From assembly GCA_946699065.1 (NCBI GenBank), contig CAMPDV010000081.1, positions 434,001-498,000 on the forward strand: a DNA stretch of 64,000 nucleotides, read 5' to 3'. A program made the position numbers and the translations under genes. Numbering within the stretch: position 1 is the first letter of the stretch; each line of letters begins with the position of its first letter. The notes beneath the pieces are model-generated. The model did not search any database. It was not told the DNA's origin and saw only the letters and a program-made list of their open reading frames with translations. The stretch is from Loxodes magnus. Lineage: Eukaryota; Ciliophora; Karyorelictea; Loxodida; Loxodidae. This document shows positions 36,870-50,307 of the stretch, in pieces.

Positions 36870-38125
36870 AAATTTAATTTTTCAAATAATTTACATAAAT
36901 ATATTAATCTTCTATCTACACCTATAACTCAATATATCTAGTCTTAAGTTTTTACTATAGCAATGCATTTACATCAACATTTTTCACTTCAAGCATAAGT
37001 CTTTTATCTTATCTATATATTAATTAACATCAATCATTTTCAGATTTTATAACAAATATTGCTATAAAGACTCAAAGACATAATCATTGCTAGAAATTTG
37101 CAATAATAATCCTAATTCTATCAGCATGATTGTACGAATTATTAAAGAAATACAAATTTTTCCAATACAAATAACACATACTCTACTAAGATTCCTCTAT
37201 AGGATATAATTCTCTTTTGAACATAACTATCTAGCTTAATAATTAAGCTATTAAATATTCTTAAATAAGTTCCTATTTATTAATCTTTCTATTGAATATT
37301 ACTAATATTCAAAAAGTATTTTAAGTTTACAAGCTCTTTTTATATATTTTCCTATTTAAATGGATATTAAAGTTTATAATTGTATTATTTAGTGGTTTCA
37401 TTGTACTTATAAGTTATTAATCCTTTAATTATTTTTATTTTTTAATGCTATTATGCTAGTTACTTTAACTACTATATTCCCCCCTTTATCGAACATAATA
37501 TGCACTTGCTTTGTATCAATTGATTGAACTAGTAAAGAGATATGATATTTTATAGTAATATGATTGATTCCTTTTACTTTTATTCAATTTGGTTAAATAC
37601 TTTTTGCTATTCTATGAGACTATTTTCTAATGCTGTTGTTTATGTTGTAACTTGTGCTATTATATATAAATTAATGAAATAACCTTTAGAATAGGTACTA
37701 CTGTGATGAATTGAGAAATATATAATAATGAGTAATTAAGATAATAAGCTCTTCCATGCTTATCTATTTCTAAAGAGGATTTTCGCTTTCTAGATCTCTT
37801 AAAGCTTTTAAAATGCAAAATTGCGTTTTTTAGAGATTTCCAGATAAACTCTAGTTCAATTAGTGAAGAATATATTGTATGTGGTAATCTCTTAAAGAAG
37901 CGATATCTGTAAGATAGATTAGAGTTAATTATGATATCATAGACATATGGTAGCGTAATAAAATGACAGATCTTAAGTGTAAAATAGAGAAGTTTGCTAT
38001 AATAAATAGTAAAGATAGTACATATGATGATAATTAAGGATTATAGTAGTTTATAATAGAAATAGAAGATTAATCAAGATAGTATTATCCTATAACATAA
38101 ATATATAATAAAAATATCTAGACAA
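36870..38125. other. AT-rich spacer, 1.3 kb
   Basis: Strikingly G-poor AT-rich DNA between two convergent genes. No frame, fold or repeat stands out. Confidence 0.55.
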
Positions 38126-40276
<2,151 letters not shown>

Positions 40277-40936
40277 GTTGTAGCGGGATTTATTAACTAA
40301 TTAACTTTCCTAAATTTAAATTATTAAAAATGGAGAATTCTTATTTAGAAATTTCAAATCAAGAATTTTTCAAAACTATTTAAATCTTAACGCTTCTTAA
40401 TCTTTTCATTTCTGCTCTTTCTCTATCTTCACCATTTTTAGTTATTACATCAGTCTATTTTTTGCTGCTTCAAATATAGGATTAACCTTTGCCTTCATAA
40501 CTGATTATTTATTTAATACAAACGTAACTTCATATCCTACTCCTGCTTTTCTTAATTTTCCTATATACACTATGAACTAATACTAATTCCTACTCCTATA
40601 ATAGGTGCATAAGGAGAAAATGAAGATAATGAAATCCTATAAAACTAATAAAAAGTTTATAAGAAACCAATGAAGAGAAAGGCAGTCTACGCTTTAAAAA
40701 GCTTAGTAATGATAATTTAATTTTAGACGTAACTGAGTAAATAAAGGAGTTTTAACTTAATTGTTACTTTTACTTCTTAGCTAATTATGAAATCTTATGA
40801 TTTTATGTCTGTTCATATCTTTTATAGAATATTAGCTTTCTATCTTTCTTATGAAATCTAATATTCTTTATCGTTGTCAAGTTACTTTATCTTTAGTGAG
40901 AGGGAAATAAATTAGAACGAAAGTGTTGACTATTAA
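40277..40936. other. divergent spacer, 660 nt
   Basis: AT-rich DNA between MCM7 and the 40937 gene, transcribed away from each other. No motif was recognised. Confidence 0.5.
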
Positions 40937-41945
40937 ATGATTTTAAAGGAATTTTTAGTAAAGAAGCTGGTTTAGTAAATTGAAAAAGGTAATTTTGACT
41001 AGGAATTAATAAAGTGAATTTTAAAGGGTAAATTTGTAATATTCATGTCTTTATAAGCAAAATGAAGGAAACTAAAAAAGGAAGCTGATAATGAATTAGC
41101 TTTAGCAGTTTTACATCTACTTGAAAAGAAATCTCTCATGACTTAATTTAAATCCATATTCATAAATTAAAACTCTTCATTTTTAAGTTGAAGTAAGAAT
41201 TAAAGACTCTTCCATATTTGTTAAAAAATTGATGGGAGTGTTTTGCTAGAAACCAGAAATAAACTATAAAGAAAGTGTAGAGTAACAAATAGAAAGTCAC
41301 ATAAAATAAGATAGAAATGTAGATGTGTATACAGATTATTAAGTATCTTAGGAATTTACTGACTTCATTAATTCCTTACCCTCAAATTTGATTATTCCTA
41401 TCTCTAAATGAGATTAGCATGAAAACTGAGAAAAAATAATAGGGTTTATGGAAAGTCATAAGAACTTTAGAATTGATAGTTAGAATATTCTTAAGACTCT
41501 GGCGGAATCTTTTTATCAGGAAAAACCTTATGATAACTTTAAGAAGGCTTCAGATGACTTTAAGGACTTGTCTATTAATATAGAGACTCATATGGAAGTA
41601 CTTTAAGATACTTTTCCCTTCTTATAGTAAAAGTATTAGGTAGATTTCTAAATGTTGCTCTTTGAGTATGAAAAAATACACGAGAAAGAAGCATTGATAA
41701 TGAGTAAACTCAATTAGGTTTTCAATAAACGATGAAAAGATGTTGATTTTGACAGGCAAGCCGTCGAAATAATTCAGCTGTTCTTAAACTATGATTAACT
41801 ACTTCTTACGAGGTTAGGAGAAGTGGAAGAAGTTATAGTTCCTCTCTTGCTCTAATTAAATGACGAGGAATTCAAGCAATGCTGCAAGATAGAAGAAGAA
41901 TCGGAAGAATTTTCTAGTGAGGAAGACTAATAAGAAGTTATTTGA
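40937..41945 (+). CDS. hypothetical 329-aa charged protein
   Basis: ATG 40937 to TGA 41943-41945. A frame change near 41,190 needs an intron. The 19-nt candidate 41187-41205 (GTTGAAGTAAGAATTAAAG) leaves 990 nt, 330 codons; a 13-nt alternative nested in it (41193-41205) fits arithmetic equally but is unlikely. The protein is helical and charged throughout, for example P-I-S-K-W-D-Q-H-E-N-W-E-K-I-I-G-F with both Trp as TGA. It ends in an acidic tail rich in Glu and Ser. Local composition is clearly coding and G-rich on this strand. No domain is recognised. Confidence 0.78.
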
Positions 41946-42367
41946 GATAAAGCATGTGAAGAGAACACTTAAATATTTATATAGTGCTTAATACTTTTAA
42001 GCTTAATAAAATTTCCTTCTTTATATAATGCAAGAACAAATATTAACCTCGTTCACTATGCTATTTCTAATTACTTACTAACACTTTTATAATTAGACTC
42101 TTCAATGCCTCTATATCGAAATTTATTTGCTTCTTTGATAACTTGCTTTTGAATATTATCTAGATGTTCAATATTTTATGAAATATTAAACCAAACATTT
42201 TAACATTTCTATGGTTTTAGGGTTTTAATTAAGTGTATATTTGCATTTATTTTGTATTTAACTTCTTTACTAAAGAAACTTAGAGGAAAATTTTGGAATT
42301 TATTTTTATAATGGAAATCAGGATAAATAATCTTAATTGTGTTAATTAAAATTTAAGCTAAATATGA
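41946..42367. other. convergent spacer, 422 nt
   Basis: AT-rich DNA between two convergent stops. No feature was recognised. Confidence 0.5.
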
Positions 42368-43759
42368 TCAATCATCCATAGCTTCTGTTCTATCACTTTC
42401 AGATCCATCATTATCACCTTCTTCCTTTTCGTTCTCATTGTTTTCGCTTTCATTGTCTTCTTCTTATTCATTATTATCTTCGCTATTCTCCGATTTTTCT
42501 TGCTCCTCTTCTTCTTCTTCCTATTATTGTTTGCTTTCTTCGTTTGATCCCATACGATCGAATTATCTTTGCTTATGCCTTCTCCTTTAGTTAAGTTGCA
42601 TACCCATATTGTCTTATTAAGAACCAAAATTCATCATTCCCATTCCTTACTAACTTGATAAACAGTGGTCATTTCCATAATGCAAAGAATCCATTTATGA
42701 CATTAATTGTTGAGACTATAGACTTGACATCATTTAAGCTCCCATATTACCTGTTTGCATATAAGAACCTAATGCTGGCATTGATGCTACAGAAGGAGAT
42801 TACATAGCACCTTGGTTCAAAATAGATTGGCTTATCGAGCTCATTTAAATTTAGTTGCCAAGATTCTATTGTACTTGAGAATGAATAAGTTGCGAAGCTA
42901 AATTTTAAGAATTCATAGATCCTGGATGCATTAGTTGATTGGGATTGTATGATTGTTGGCCTTACATATGAGAGTAGTTTTAATTTTGTTACATTTTTGA
43001 AGGATCATATAAATCTGATTCATTCATAGAAGGTTTTGGTAATGCCTATTATCCACCTTGATTCATAGCTTACATATACTGATGCTCTATTTCAGAAGTT
43101 GATTTTCTTCCTCTGCCCTTATTAGGGGCTATGAATCCATGAGTTCTCATGATTTGGTAAATGCAAGCAGGCGATACTTTATATTTATCAGCAACATCTT
43201 TTACTTTTAAGACATCTTCTTGTACCAGCTTCAAATGTTCAAGCATTTTTTAATCTACATTTAATTTAGTCCTTTTGTTTCTCTTTTTTTCATTTCCTTC
43301 TACCTAATCTTCAGTGGTAAAAGGTTGGTGATGTTATCCTTATAAAGTATAGTCCTCTTCCTCATACTAGGATGCATTTCCATCATTTCTATACCTCTTG
43401 AAGTTTAGTAGAAATTCATTATTTTCCATCTCTCCTTCCTTTCGCTTCTTGTGGCTAACTATGTCCAGTATATTAAAATTTTCAGATTGATCCTCTGTTT
43501 CAGTAGTATTAATAATTAGCTTCAAGATAGGCTAGCTGATCTAATAGTGCTGACTTATTTCATCTGGATCCATGTATTGCTGAATCTAAAACAAAAGCTA
43601 TCTTATTTTCTTAAAGAATGGAACAGGCTCATTTCGAGCTAAAAATTTAGAAAGGTAAGTCTACATGTCACCTTCACGAACTTGCAAATGCTTCAAGGCC
43701 TCTTTTTATCCGTTAAGAATTGCATATAGAGCTACTTCTTCCTCATTCATAGTTGCCAT
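42368..43759 (-). CDS. Gln/Met-rich nuclear protein with a helix-turn-helix-like core
   Basis: The 463-aa single exon runs from ATG 43759 to TGA 42370-42368. Residues about 1-110 are helical. At about 180-225 a small HTH-like segment (V-L-K-V-K-D-V-A-D-K-Y-K-V-S-P-A-C-I-Y and onward) is followed by N-K-G-R-G-R-K-S, an AT-hook-like basic patch. The next about 170 residues are low-complexity Gln/Met/Ser/Asn with most Gln as TAA or TAG. The last about 60 are a run of Glu, Asp, Asn and Ser typical of acidic activation or chromatin-binding tails. A transcription or chromatin factor is inferred from this architecture only; no named family is assigned. Confidence 0.82.
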
Positions 43760-43972
43760 TTTTAATTATGAAATATCCAACTAAAATTTAGTTGGTAGCT
43801 ATAAGAATCTGCTTCCACTTTACTCCGCAGCTTTGTTCGTATAAACATTGGATGTAATTTAAAGGAAATGCACTTAAAATGTTTGATTATATAAACTAAA
43901 TTTAAACTAATTTTTATTATCAATTTCATTTTATAACTTTGATTTGTTAATCTCATTTTTAATTTAATTACA

Positions 43973-44786
43973 TCAATTACCTTTATTTCCAGTTCCTAGC
44001 CATAACTTTTAAATTTTTTTATTTTTAAACCCTTATTTTCTATTTCCTTCCTTCTAATTAATGCTCTTAGAGTGGGATTGCTTTTCTTATTTATGCAATC
44101 ATTGAAGATATTGACTATCTTCATTTAGACCTAGAATGATTGCTAAAATAACTTATTTAATATCCTTGATTGAGTGCAACAAAGGAAATTTTCCTATATT
44201 TAATTTTGAAATAAATCAGTTTTAAATTTAAATTTCACTCTTAATTGAGAAACTATTTGGTGCAGCTAAAATAGGGAACAATACTTACTTAATTAATTCT
44301 TATATTACACTTAATAGATTCTTCATTTAATTAGCATATTGAGATTATAACTTATGATAATCAATCATATGGTTTAGTGTCTGAATTACTCTTCACCTTA
44401 ATTATTTAAACTAAGTTACTAATCTTCTATAAATTTTGATTTAGACTCAAGATTTTCACACTCCTAATAAAACTATGATTAGTTAATTATTACAGCAATA
44501 AAATAAATGAGTAGCTAATATTTTAAATGCTAAAGCTACTTTCTCATACATGTTATTTATATAGTCCTCTGTGATCTTAATTATATGAATATCCTAAAAG
44601 TTAATGTTTTAGAAGTTTATAATTGATTAGTTATGGATAATGTCTTGCAATTATTTGAAACCTTCTTTAAACTGTTAATCTTTAAAAATATACTTTGTTG
44701 AAATTAACTGTCTAATTAGAGCTAATTTTAGAATGAATTAAGGGATATCGAGATGAAGGGAGGTAGAATAGAGTTTATAATTACAT
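43973..44786 (-). CDS. hypothetical 265-aa helical protein, tandem with the 928-aa gene
   Basis: ATG 44786 to TGA 43975-43973. One 16-nt intron (44693-44708, GTTAATTTCAACAAAG) gives 798 coding nt, 266 codons, and moves the N-terminal exon into the long downstream frame. The protein is helical and Gln-rich, with two TGA Trp in G-V-W-K-S-W-V, a segment L-F-P-I-L-A-A-P-N-S, and a basic C-terminus (N-K-K-I-Q-K-L-W-L). No domain is recognised. Its start is 25 nt after the stop of the upstream gene on the same strand. That is so close that one joined gene with an unseen intron, or readthrough, should be considered. Confidence 0.6.
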
Positions 44787-44811
44787 TTGAATTATTTAAA
44801 ATAAGTATCTC

Positions 44812-47615
44812 TCAGTATAAGGTTGAAGTCATTCTCTTAGCTAGCCTAGGTAATAACTGTATTATAGACTTACTCTTTTGGGACAGCAATTTCCTATTTT
44901 AAACTTAAGATTTCTTTCTTCCTATTTTACCTTCTCTTGGAAGCTTTGCTTTATAATGTTTTTTATTTTATCAGCTCTCGTTATTTTCTTTAGTTGTCCT
45001 TTCAGAGAGCCTACCACTATTGGAGATTCTTTATTTATATCTTTTAATTCTTTTAAGGATACACCAGTACAGAAAAAATCTTCTTGACTTCTTTTTCGCT
45101 ATCCTTTTATAAAGGGAGTACATGCTATTAAAGGAGAATCATCACATACAAATTCTGTAGTGCTTTAGTATCCACATGCTCTTGAATTAACTAAGATATC
45201 ATTATTTTCTTAAGAACTACTAGAAGAAACCTTTCCTTCGCTTTTCTAAGGGCTTTTTTATAATTCCACAGTTCCTCTTTATTTAGATTCGAATTTAACT
45301 ATCATTTTTTAAGTTGCCTTTGCTTCTGCAATAGTTATCAAACTTAAATTTTCCTTAATTTCCTTTTTTTTTTGCTTTTTTACACTCTATGAGATAGATC
45401 TTTCAGCCTTCTTTTCTTAGTCAAGCTATTAAAAATATTTAATTTAAGATTATTTCTACTTTTAAGGAATTTTGGTAAGTTGCAACGTATTAGGAGTATT
45501 CATAACTGGAGACAATGTGCCTTGCTTAGAAATACTAAATTACGAAGTCAAAATATCTGAACTTGTTGATAAATTTATCTGCTATTAAGAACCCACTTTG
45601 ATGCATTCAATGGATGTATTCAGGGATTATTTATTATTTTTAGTTGAAGCTTTAATTGATTTCCAAAGTGAAGATTTTTTTTGTGTTCCTTTATCGTCGT
45701 TAATTTGAAGTTCAGATGCCGTTTAGTTCTAGTTTTTTTTTTTTTTCATATCTGGAGTTTATGCATTTCTCTTGTTGTATATACTTGGATTATTTTTACC
45801 ATTTTACTGAGGTGTTGTTTGTGTAAATGGTGATTAATTAAGACTCTCTCCTTCAAAACTACTCGTTTTAATAGGTTTAATGAAAAATTATTAATCATAG
45901 TCATTGGTATGATTTCTATTGTGTAGAGCAGCAGAAAAAAGTTCTAATTAAGGAGAATTTTTTTTCTTGAAACGCTTCTTTAACTTTTTAGAATTAATAG
46001 AACCGAAATCATGTGCACTCTAAATTTCTTATATTTTAATTATTGGTTTTTGGTTTAACTTATCCTCTTAATTTTTCTTTTACTCTTAATTTTTTGTCTC
46101 ATTCTAATTCTATTTCTGTTTGTTCTATTCATCGTTAAAATGAAATTTACTCTTTTAGATATTTATTTATGGTAGTTTGTCCTAAAACAACTCCATACTT
46201 TTATGTGTTGACAGTCTCTTTTTATTGATTTATCTCTCAAATTTGTTTTGTTATTAAATTGATTTATCCATATTCTAGTTTATAAAAGTCTATTCATCTA
46301 CTGAGGAATATCTTTTATGTTCTTAGTGATAATCCTTAGGAAAAACATCGAGAGTTTATCTCTTGCTAATGTTTTCAAATTTAATCCTTTTACACTCTTA
46401 TAACATATTTGAGTTATGCAACTCTGCTATCACCTATTTTATAGGAGAGAAGCATTCATTATCTGGATATTTTGAATTAGCATCTATCGAATTATTTTGC
46501 TACTTATTCTTAATAAAAGACGTAGATGCTTCATTTGAGATATTTTACTTTGATACACTTTTACTTACAAACTGGTTCATGTTTTCTTGATCTTGTGTTT
46601 CATTTTTTTAATCTTTGATTAGAGATAATTAACCATAACTGACAATTTCGGATAGATCATTTGAAAATGAATTACTAAATAGTTTTTCGTTTTTATATGC
46701 AAACTTTATTTAAAAGAGACAGCTTCTCTTTTTGTAAATGAAATCGGAACTCCATTGTATTAGGTTAATGAAATAGATTTGTTTCTTCCTGCCTATTATA
46801 AAATTAGCTTGTAGGAACTTTATTTTGTTTTCGTATTCGAATATTTCATTGAAGTTCTTTACAAAATCCTGCAACTTTTAGTCGATTTAAGGATAGCCTT
46901 TCAACTTATACTGTTAGTAGTCCTTTTCTTCGTATAGATTAAAAGGAATGCAGAAGTTCAATTTGCACTATTTAGAGTTAGCGTCTTTTCATATTGTATG
47001 CTTTATTCTTCCTTCTATAATGTTACTGATAACGGAACAAAGGGAGAAATAATCTGAGGTAGAATTAGTATTAAGGTCTTGCTTCTTTTTGGATACGAAG
47101 ATTTTATCTATTTATACCTATTACTACTAGTTAACTATTTTGGTTTACAGCATTGTTCTAACTACTGATGTCATTTCATTTTTAGGTATTATGTATTTTT
47201 AGAATACGCAAGGTAATTAATTTTTCTTACATAGATTCCAAGCTTAAATAGCACTTTCTGCATCCATTAGTGGTCAACATAGATCCTATGTTGATTTAGA
47301 TAAAGCTACCTTTAGCATTACACAAGGCCATGGGAAATTTTTATTTTCGAACTTCTTAAAAATATTAAAAATTTCAGTTTCATTCAAGTTTCTAACTTCA
47401 AGAATTTAGTTCTTATTAGATCTGAACTCAAGTGACTAGCTTGAGGTAATTCCAAAGGTAAAAGTACGAGGAATTTTGATTCGCACCTATTTTTTTTATG
47501 TGATGTAAAGAAGAGTATAGAAGCCTAATTAAGTAAACCTTTCGAGTTCTTATAGTTTTGAGGCAGATAAAATTTGAACCATTTCTTTCTTGTCTTAGCA
47601 GCCACAGTTCCCCAT
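44812..47615 (-). CDS. 928-aa protein of unknown function, possible N-myristoylated start (MGNC)
   Basis: ATG 47615 to TGA 44814-44812. A 17-nt intron (44857-44873, GTAAGTCTATAATACAG) near the 3' end gives 2787 coding nt, 929 codons. The product starts M-G-N-C-G-C, a combination compatible with N-myristoylation plus palmitoylation and so membrane attachment (inference). Residues about 1-300 look folded, with aromatic and Cys positions (F-P-W-P-C-V-M-L-K-V). Residues about 330-900 are disordered: Asn, Lys, Ser and Gln, with much of the Gln encoded as TAA or TAG. The C-terminus is basic (R-L-A-K-R-M). No family is recognised. Frame integrity over 2.8 kb makes the gene itself secure. Confidence 0.8.
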
Positions 47616-50307
47616 TTTTAAATAATTCTGAATTTTACAAAAGTACTAATTTCGTTACATTCATTAACAAATATTTTCAGCTATTAACTTCGTCTAATTC
47701 TTTAGAATGCATGTAACTTTTTTTGTTCTCCTATTTATCATAGGCTTACATATTTACTAACTCTTAATGTTAAAACTATTTTTTGCATTATGAATTTACT
47801 TAGTTCTTAAAGTTATGTCTATAAGTATTTTTTCATTTCAATTTTAGATTTTTTTTTATTTTTACGTGTTACTAACTTCAGTACACTAATTGAATGTAGA
47901 TAGCAAATTTTTATCTTAGAATATATTATTTTATTTAAATTCTATTGATTAACAAGATAAAATAAGCAACTATAGCTAACTAAAATTACAGTTTAATCTT
48001 CAAATTTTGAAAAATTATATAAATTTTGATGCTTAAGTTTTGGAATATTTTATTAATTTATCTCTATTTTTGTTTTAAATTTAATAATAAAAATAATTTA
48101 TTCATTTAAGTACTTTCAAAATGCCAGCATTTTCTACTCAATCACTAGCCTTCCTAGTTATTCGCTAATTATATTTAACTTTCACTTCTAGTAAAATTTC
48201 CTAGTCATATGCTCTTAGAAAATTATCCATACCAATCACTTCAATCATATCATAAAGTATCTTACTTTCTAATTTTAAATACCATTATCCTCACCTTTAT
48301 TTTTTCTAAGGTTGTATTTCACTTTTTTATCTTAATTTAGAATTTCATAATTTATAAAAAGTAAATAGTTAAGCAGGTTAAATTAAATTTAGTTCATGCT
48401 ATTTTAATATATATTTCTTTTCTATATTAGAATATTTATTTTAGGAGATATTTTCTGTTAATATATTATAATTATTACATTTATCTTAATCTTCACTCCT
48501 TGAATCTTAGTCCTTTTAGTTCTTAACCTTACCCACTATTATCCTGCTTCTATAAACTTTTTGCTAGTTCCAGGTAATATACTTATAGTATAAATATCTA
48601 TATCTAAACTTCTAGCTTAGATTATGTGCATGATATTCAACTTTAGATTTTTTTTTGGCTAAAGCCTATTATAATTAATGTTCTTTGTTTAAGAGCGAAA
48701 GGTAATTAATAAAATAGAAATTTAATCCTTTAATCTAAATCAATAAGAAAGATTTGCTTTCGTTATCTTTCTTCTTTCAGAGTAAATAACTAATTTATAA
48801 TTTAAACTTTTACCTTCCTATGAGTTTGATTACTCCAAAAATAAGATGGCTACTTGTTTTTTTCTAATTGATTAAAGGTTTTTAAGTTATTCTTATTTAA
48901 AAATAGTTAATTGAATATTGAGTAATCGCTAAATCTATTTTGTTATATCTTATTTATATTTAAAGATAAGCCATTGAATAATCTTCCTTATTTTTAATTA
49001 TTTAGTTAATGAGCAGGATTTTAGAGTAGCTTTATATCTCTTAAGCTACTGTATATCTATATCCTTTACTTACACTTTTTCTATTCTTATTTGACTCTTT
49101 ACTACAACTAAACTAAATATTATATAAATCACGCTAGGATTAACTTTAGTAGACTTAATAAAAATAATCAGTAAACAATTGAAGTATAGCAAGGCTATTT
49201 TAATTCTATAATTGTTCTTAATTGATTATTATCCATATATTACCATTATCTTTATCTATGGCCCTTGTCATTTTCATACCTGCTAAGTTAGTTCTTTAAT
49301 GCTTTATTCTCTAAATACTCTTGCTCATTTTTTAAACTTGGTTATTTAATCTTATCACATTTAACTATATATTACTTTAATTCAACCTTTAGGGTTTATT
49401 TTCTAACTCTACCTTTGATAGCCTTTTTCTTCCTGTTAATCTTTTAATAATTAATGCTGCTTAAAATACTGGATTAATAAATTTAACATACTTAAGAAAA
49501 GAAATAGGTATCAATTTCAGATTATTATGGTAACCATTTAAAAGCATAATCATTAAATAAATAGTTGGTACTATACAGTGATTTACTATCAGATATATAC
49601 TAAAGCTATTCATTTAACTTATTTCTCTCTCTTTTTGTTCTAAAATTTATATTCTTTTGCATACCGATGCTTTATCCTGCATTATTATCACTCTTTTTAT
49701 ATAATTGCTTCACTTACTAGCTAATAGACTCTATTTATTATACTCTTTATTGTTGCTATGCTTTAAACCTATGGATAATACTTTGGCAGGTAAATAAAAC
49801 AGCGAATTACTTGACCTAATCAGAGGCGTTAAAGATTGTAATTAAGTATTTCTTTTTTTCTACATCCTATAATTGGTAGACATCTAGTCAATTTCTATCT
49901 CAATTACTTACATTCTATTACTAGTCTGCAATATTTAGCCTCTATTTTAATATTTATCCTCAATACTTTAGCATCCTATTATATTTATCCTGAATGCTTT
50001 ACCTTCCTATTTATATGCATATCCTAAATGCTTAACCACTTAGTTTTATATTTCTTAGTTATATTCTGCTTATCATAATTGACTATTAAAATTTCTAAGT
50101 AATCTTATTCTAGGAATGTCTAAACTCTATTTTTGGAAATACAAAAGTAGAAGCAGAGATAGAATAGTGAGGAGACAGAAGAATATTGATAAGGAATGAG
50201 AGGATAGAATAAAGAGTGTAATGGAATTAAGTAGAGATAGTATCGTAGAATAAGTAATTAAACGCTAATTAAATAGATTATTTAATTACTTAGCTATAAT
50301 TTTAAAT
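47616..50307. other. AT-rich spacer, 2.7 kb, the largest gene-free stretch
   Basis: It lies between two divergent genes. T-rich, G-poor DNA. A TGA-free plus-strand frame starts at ATG 48121 and runs about 170 codons to a TGA near 48,630, but its composition is like the rest of the spacer. No tandem repeat, structured RNA or promoter element was recognised. Confidence 0.45.

Noticed and set aside
42358-42627. 89-codon basic frame on the minus strand overlapping the HTH gene end
   Set aside because: It is an out-of-frame shadow of the acidic Glu/Asp tail of the 42368 gene.
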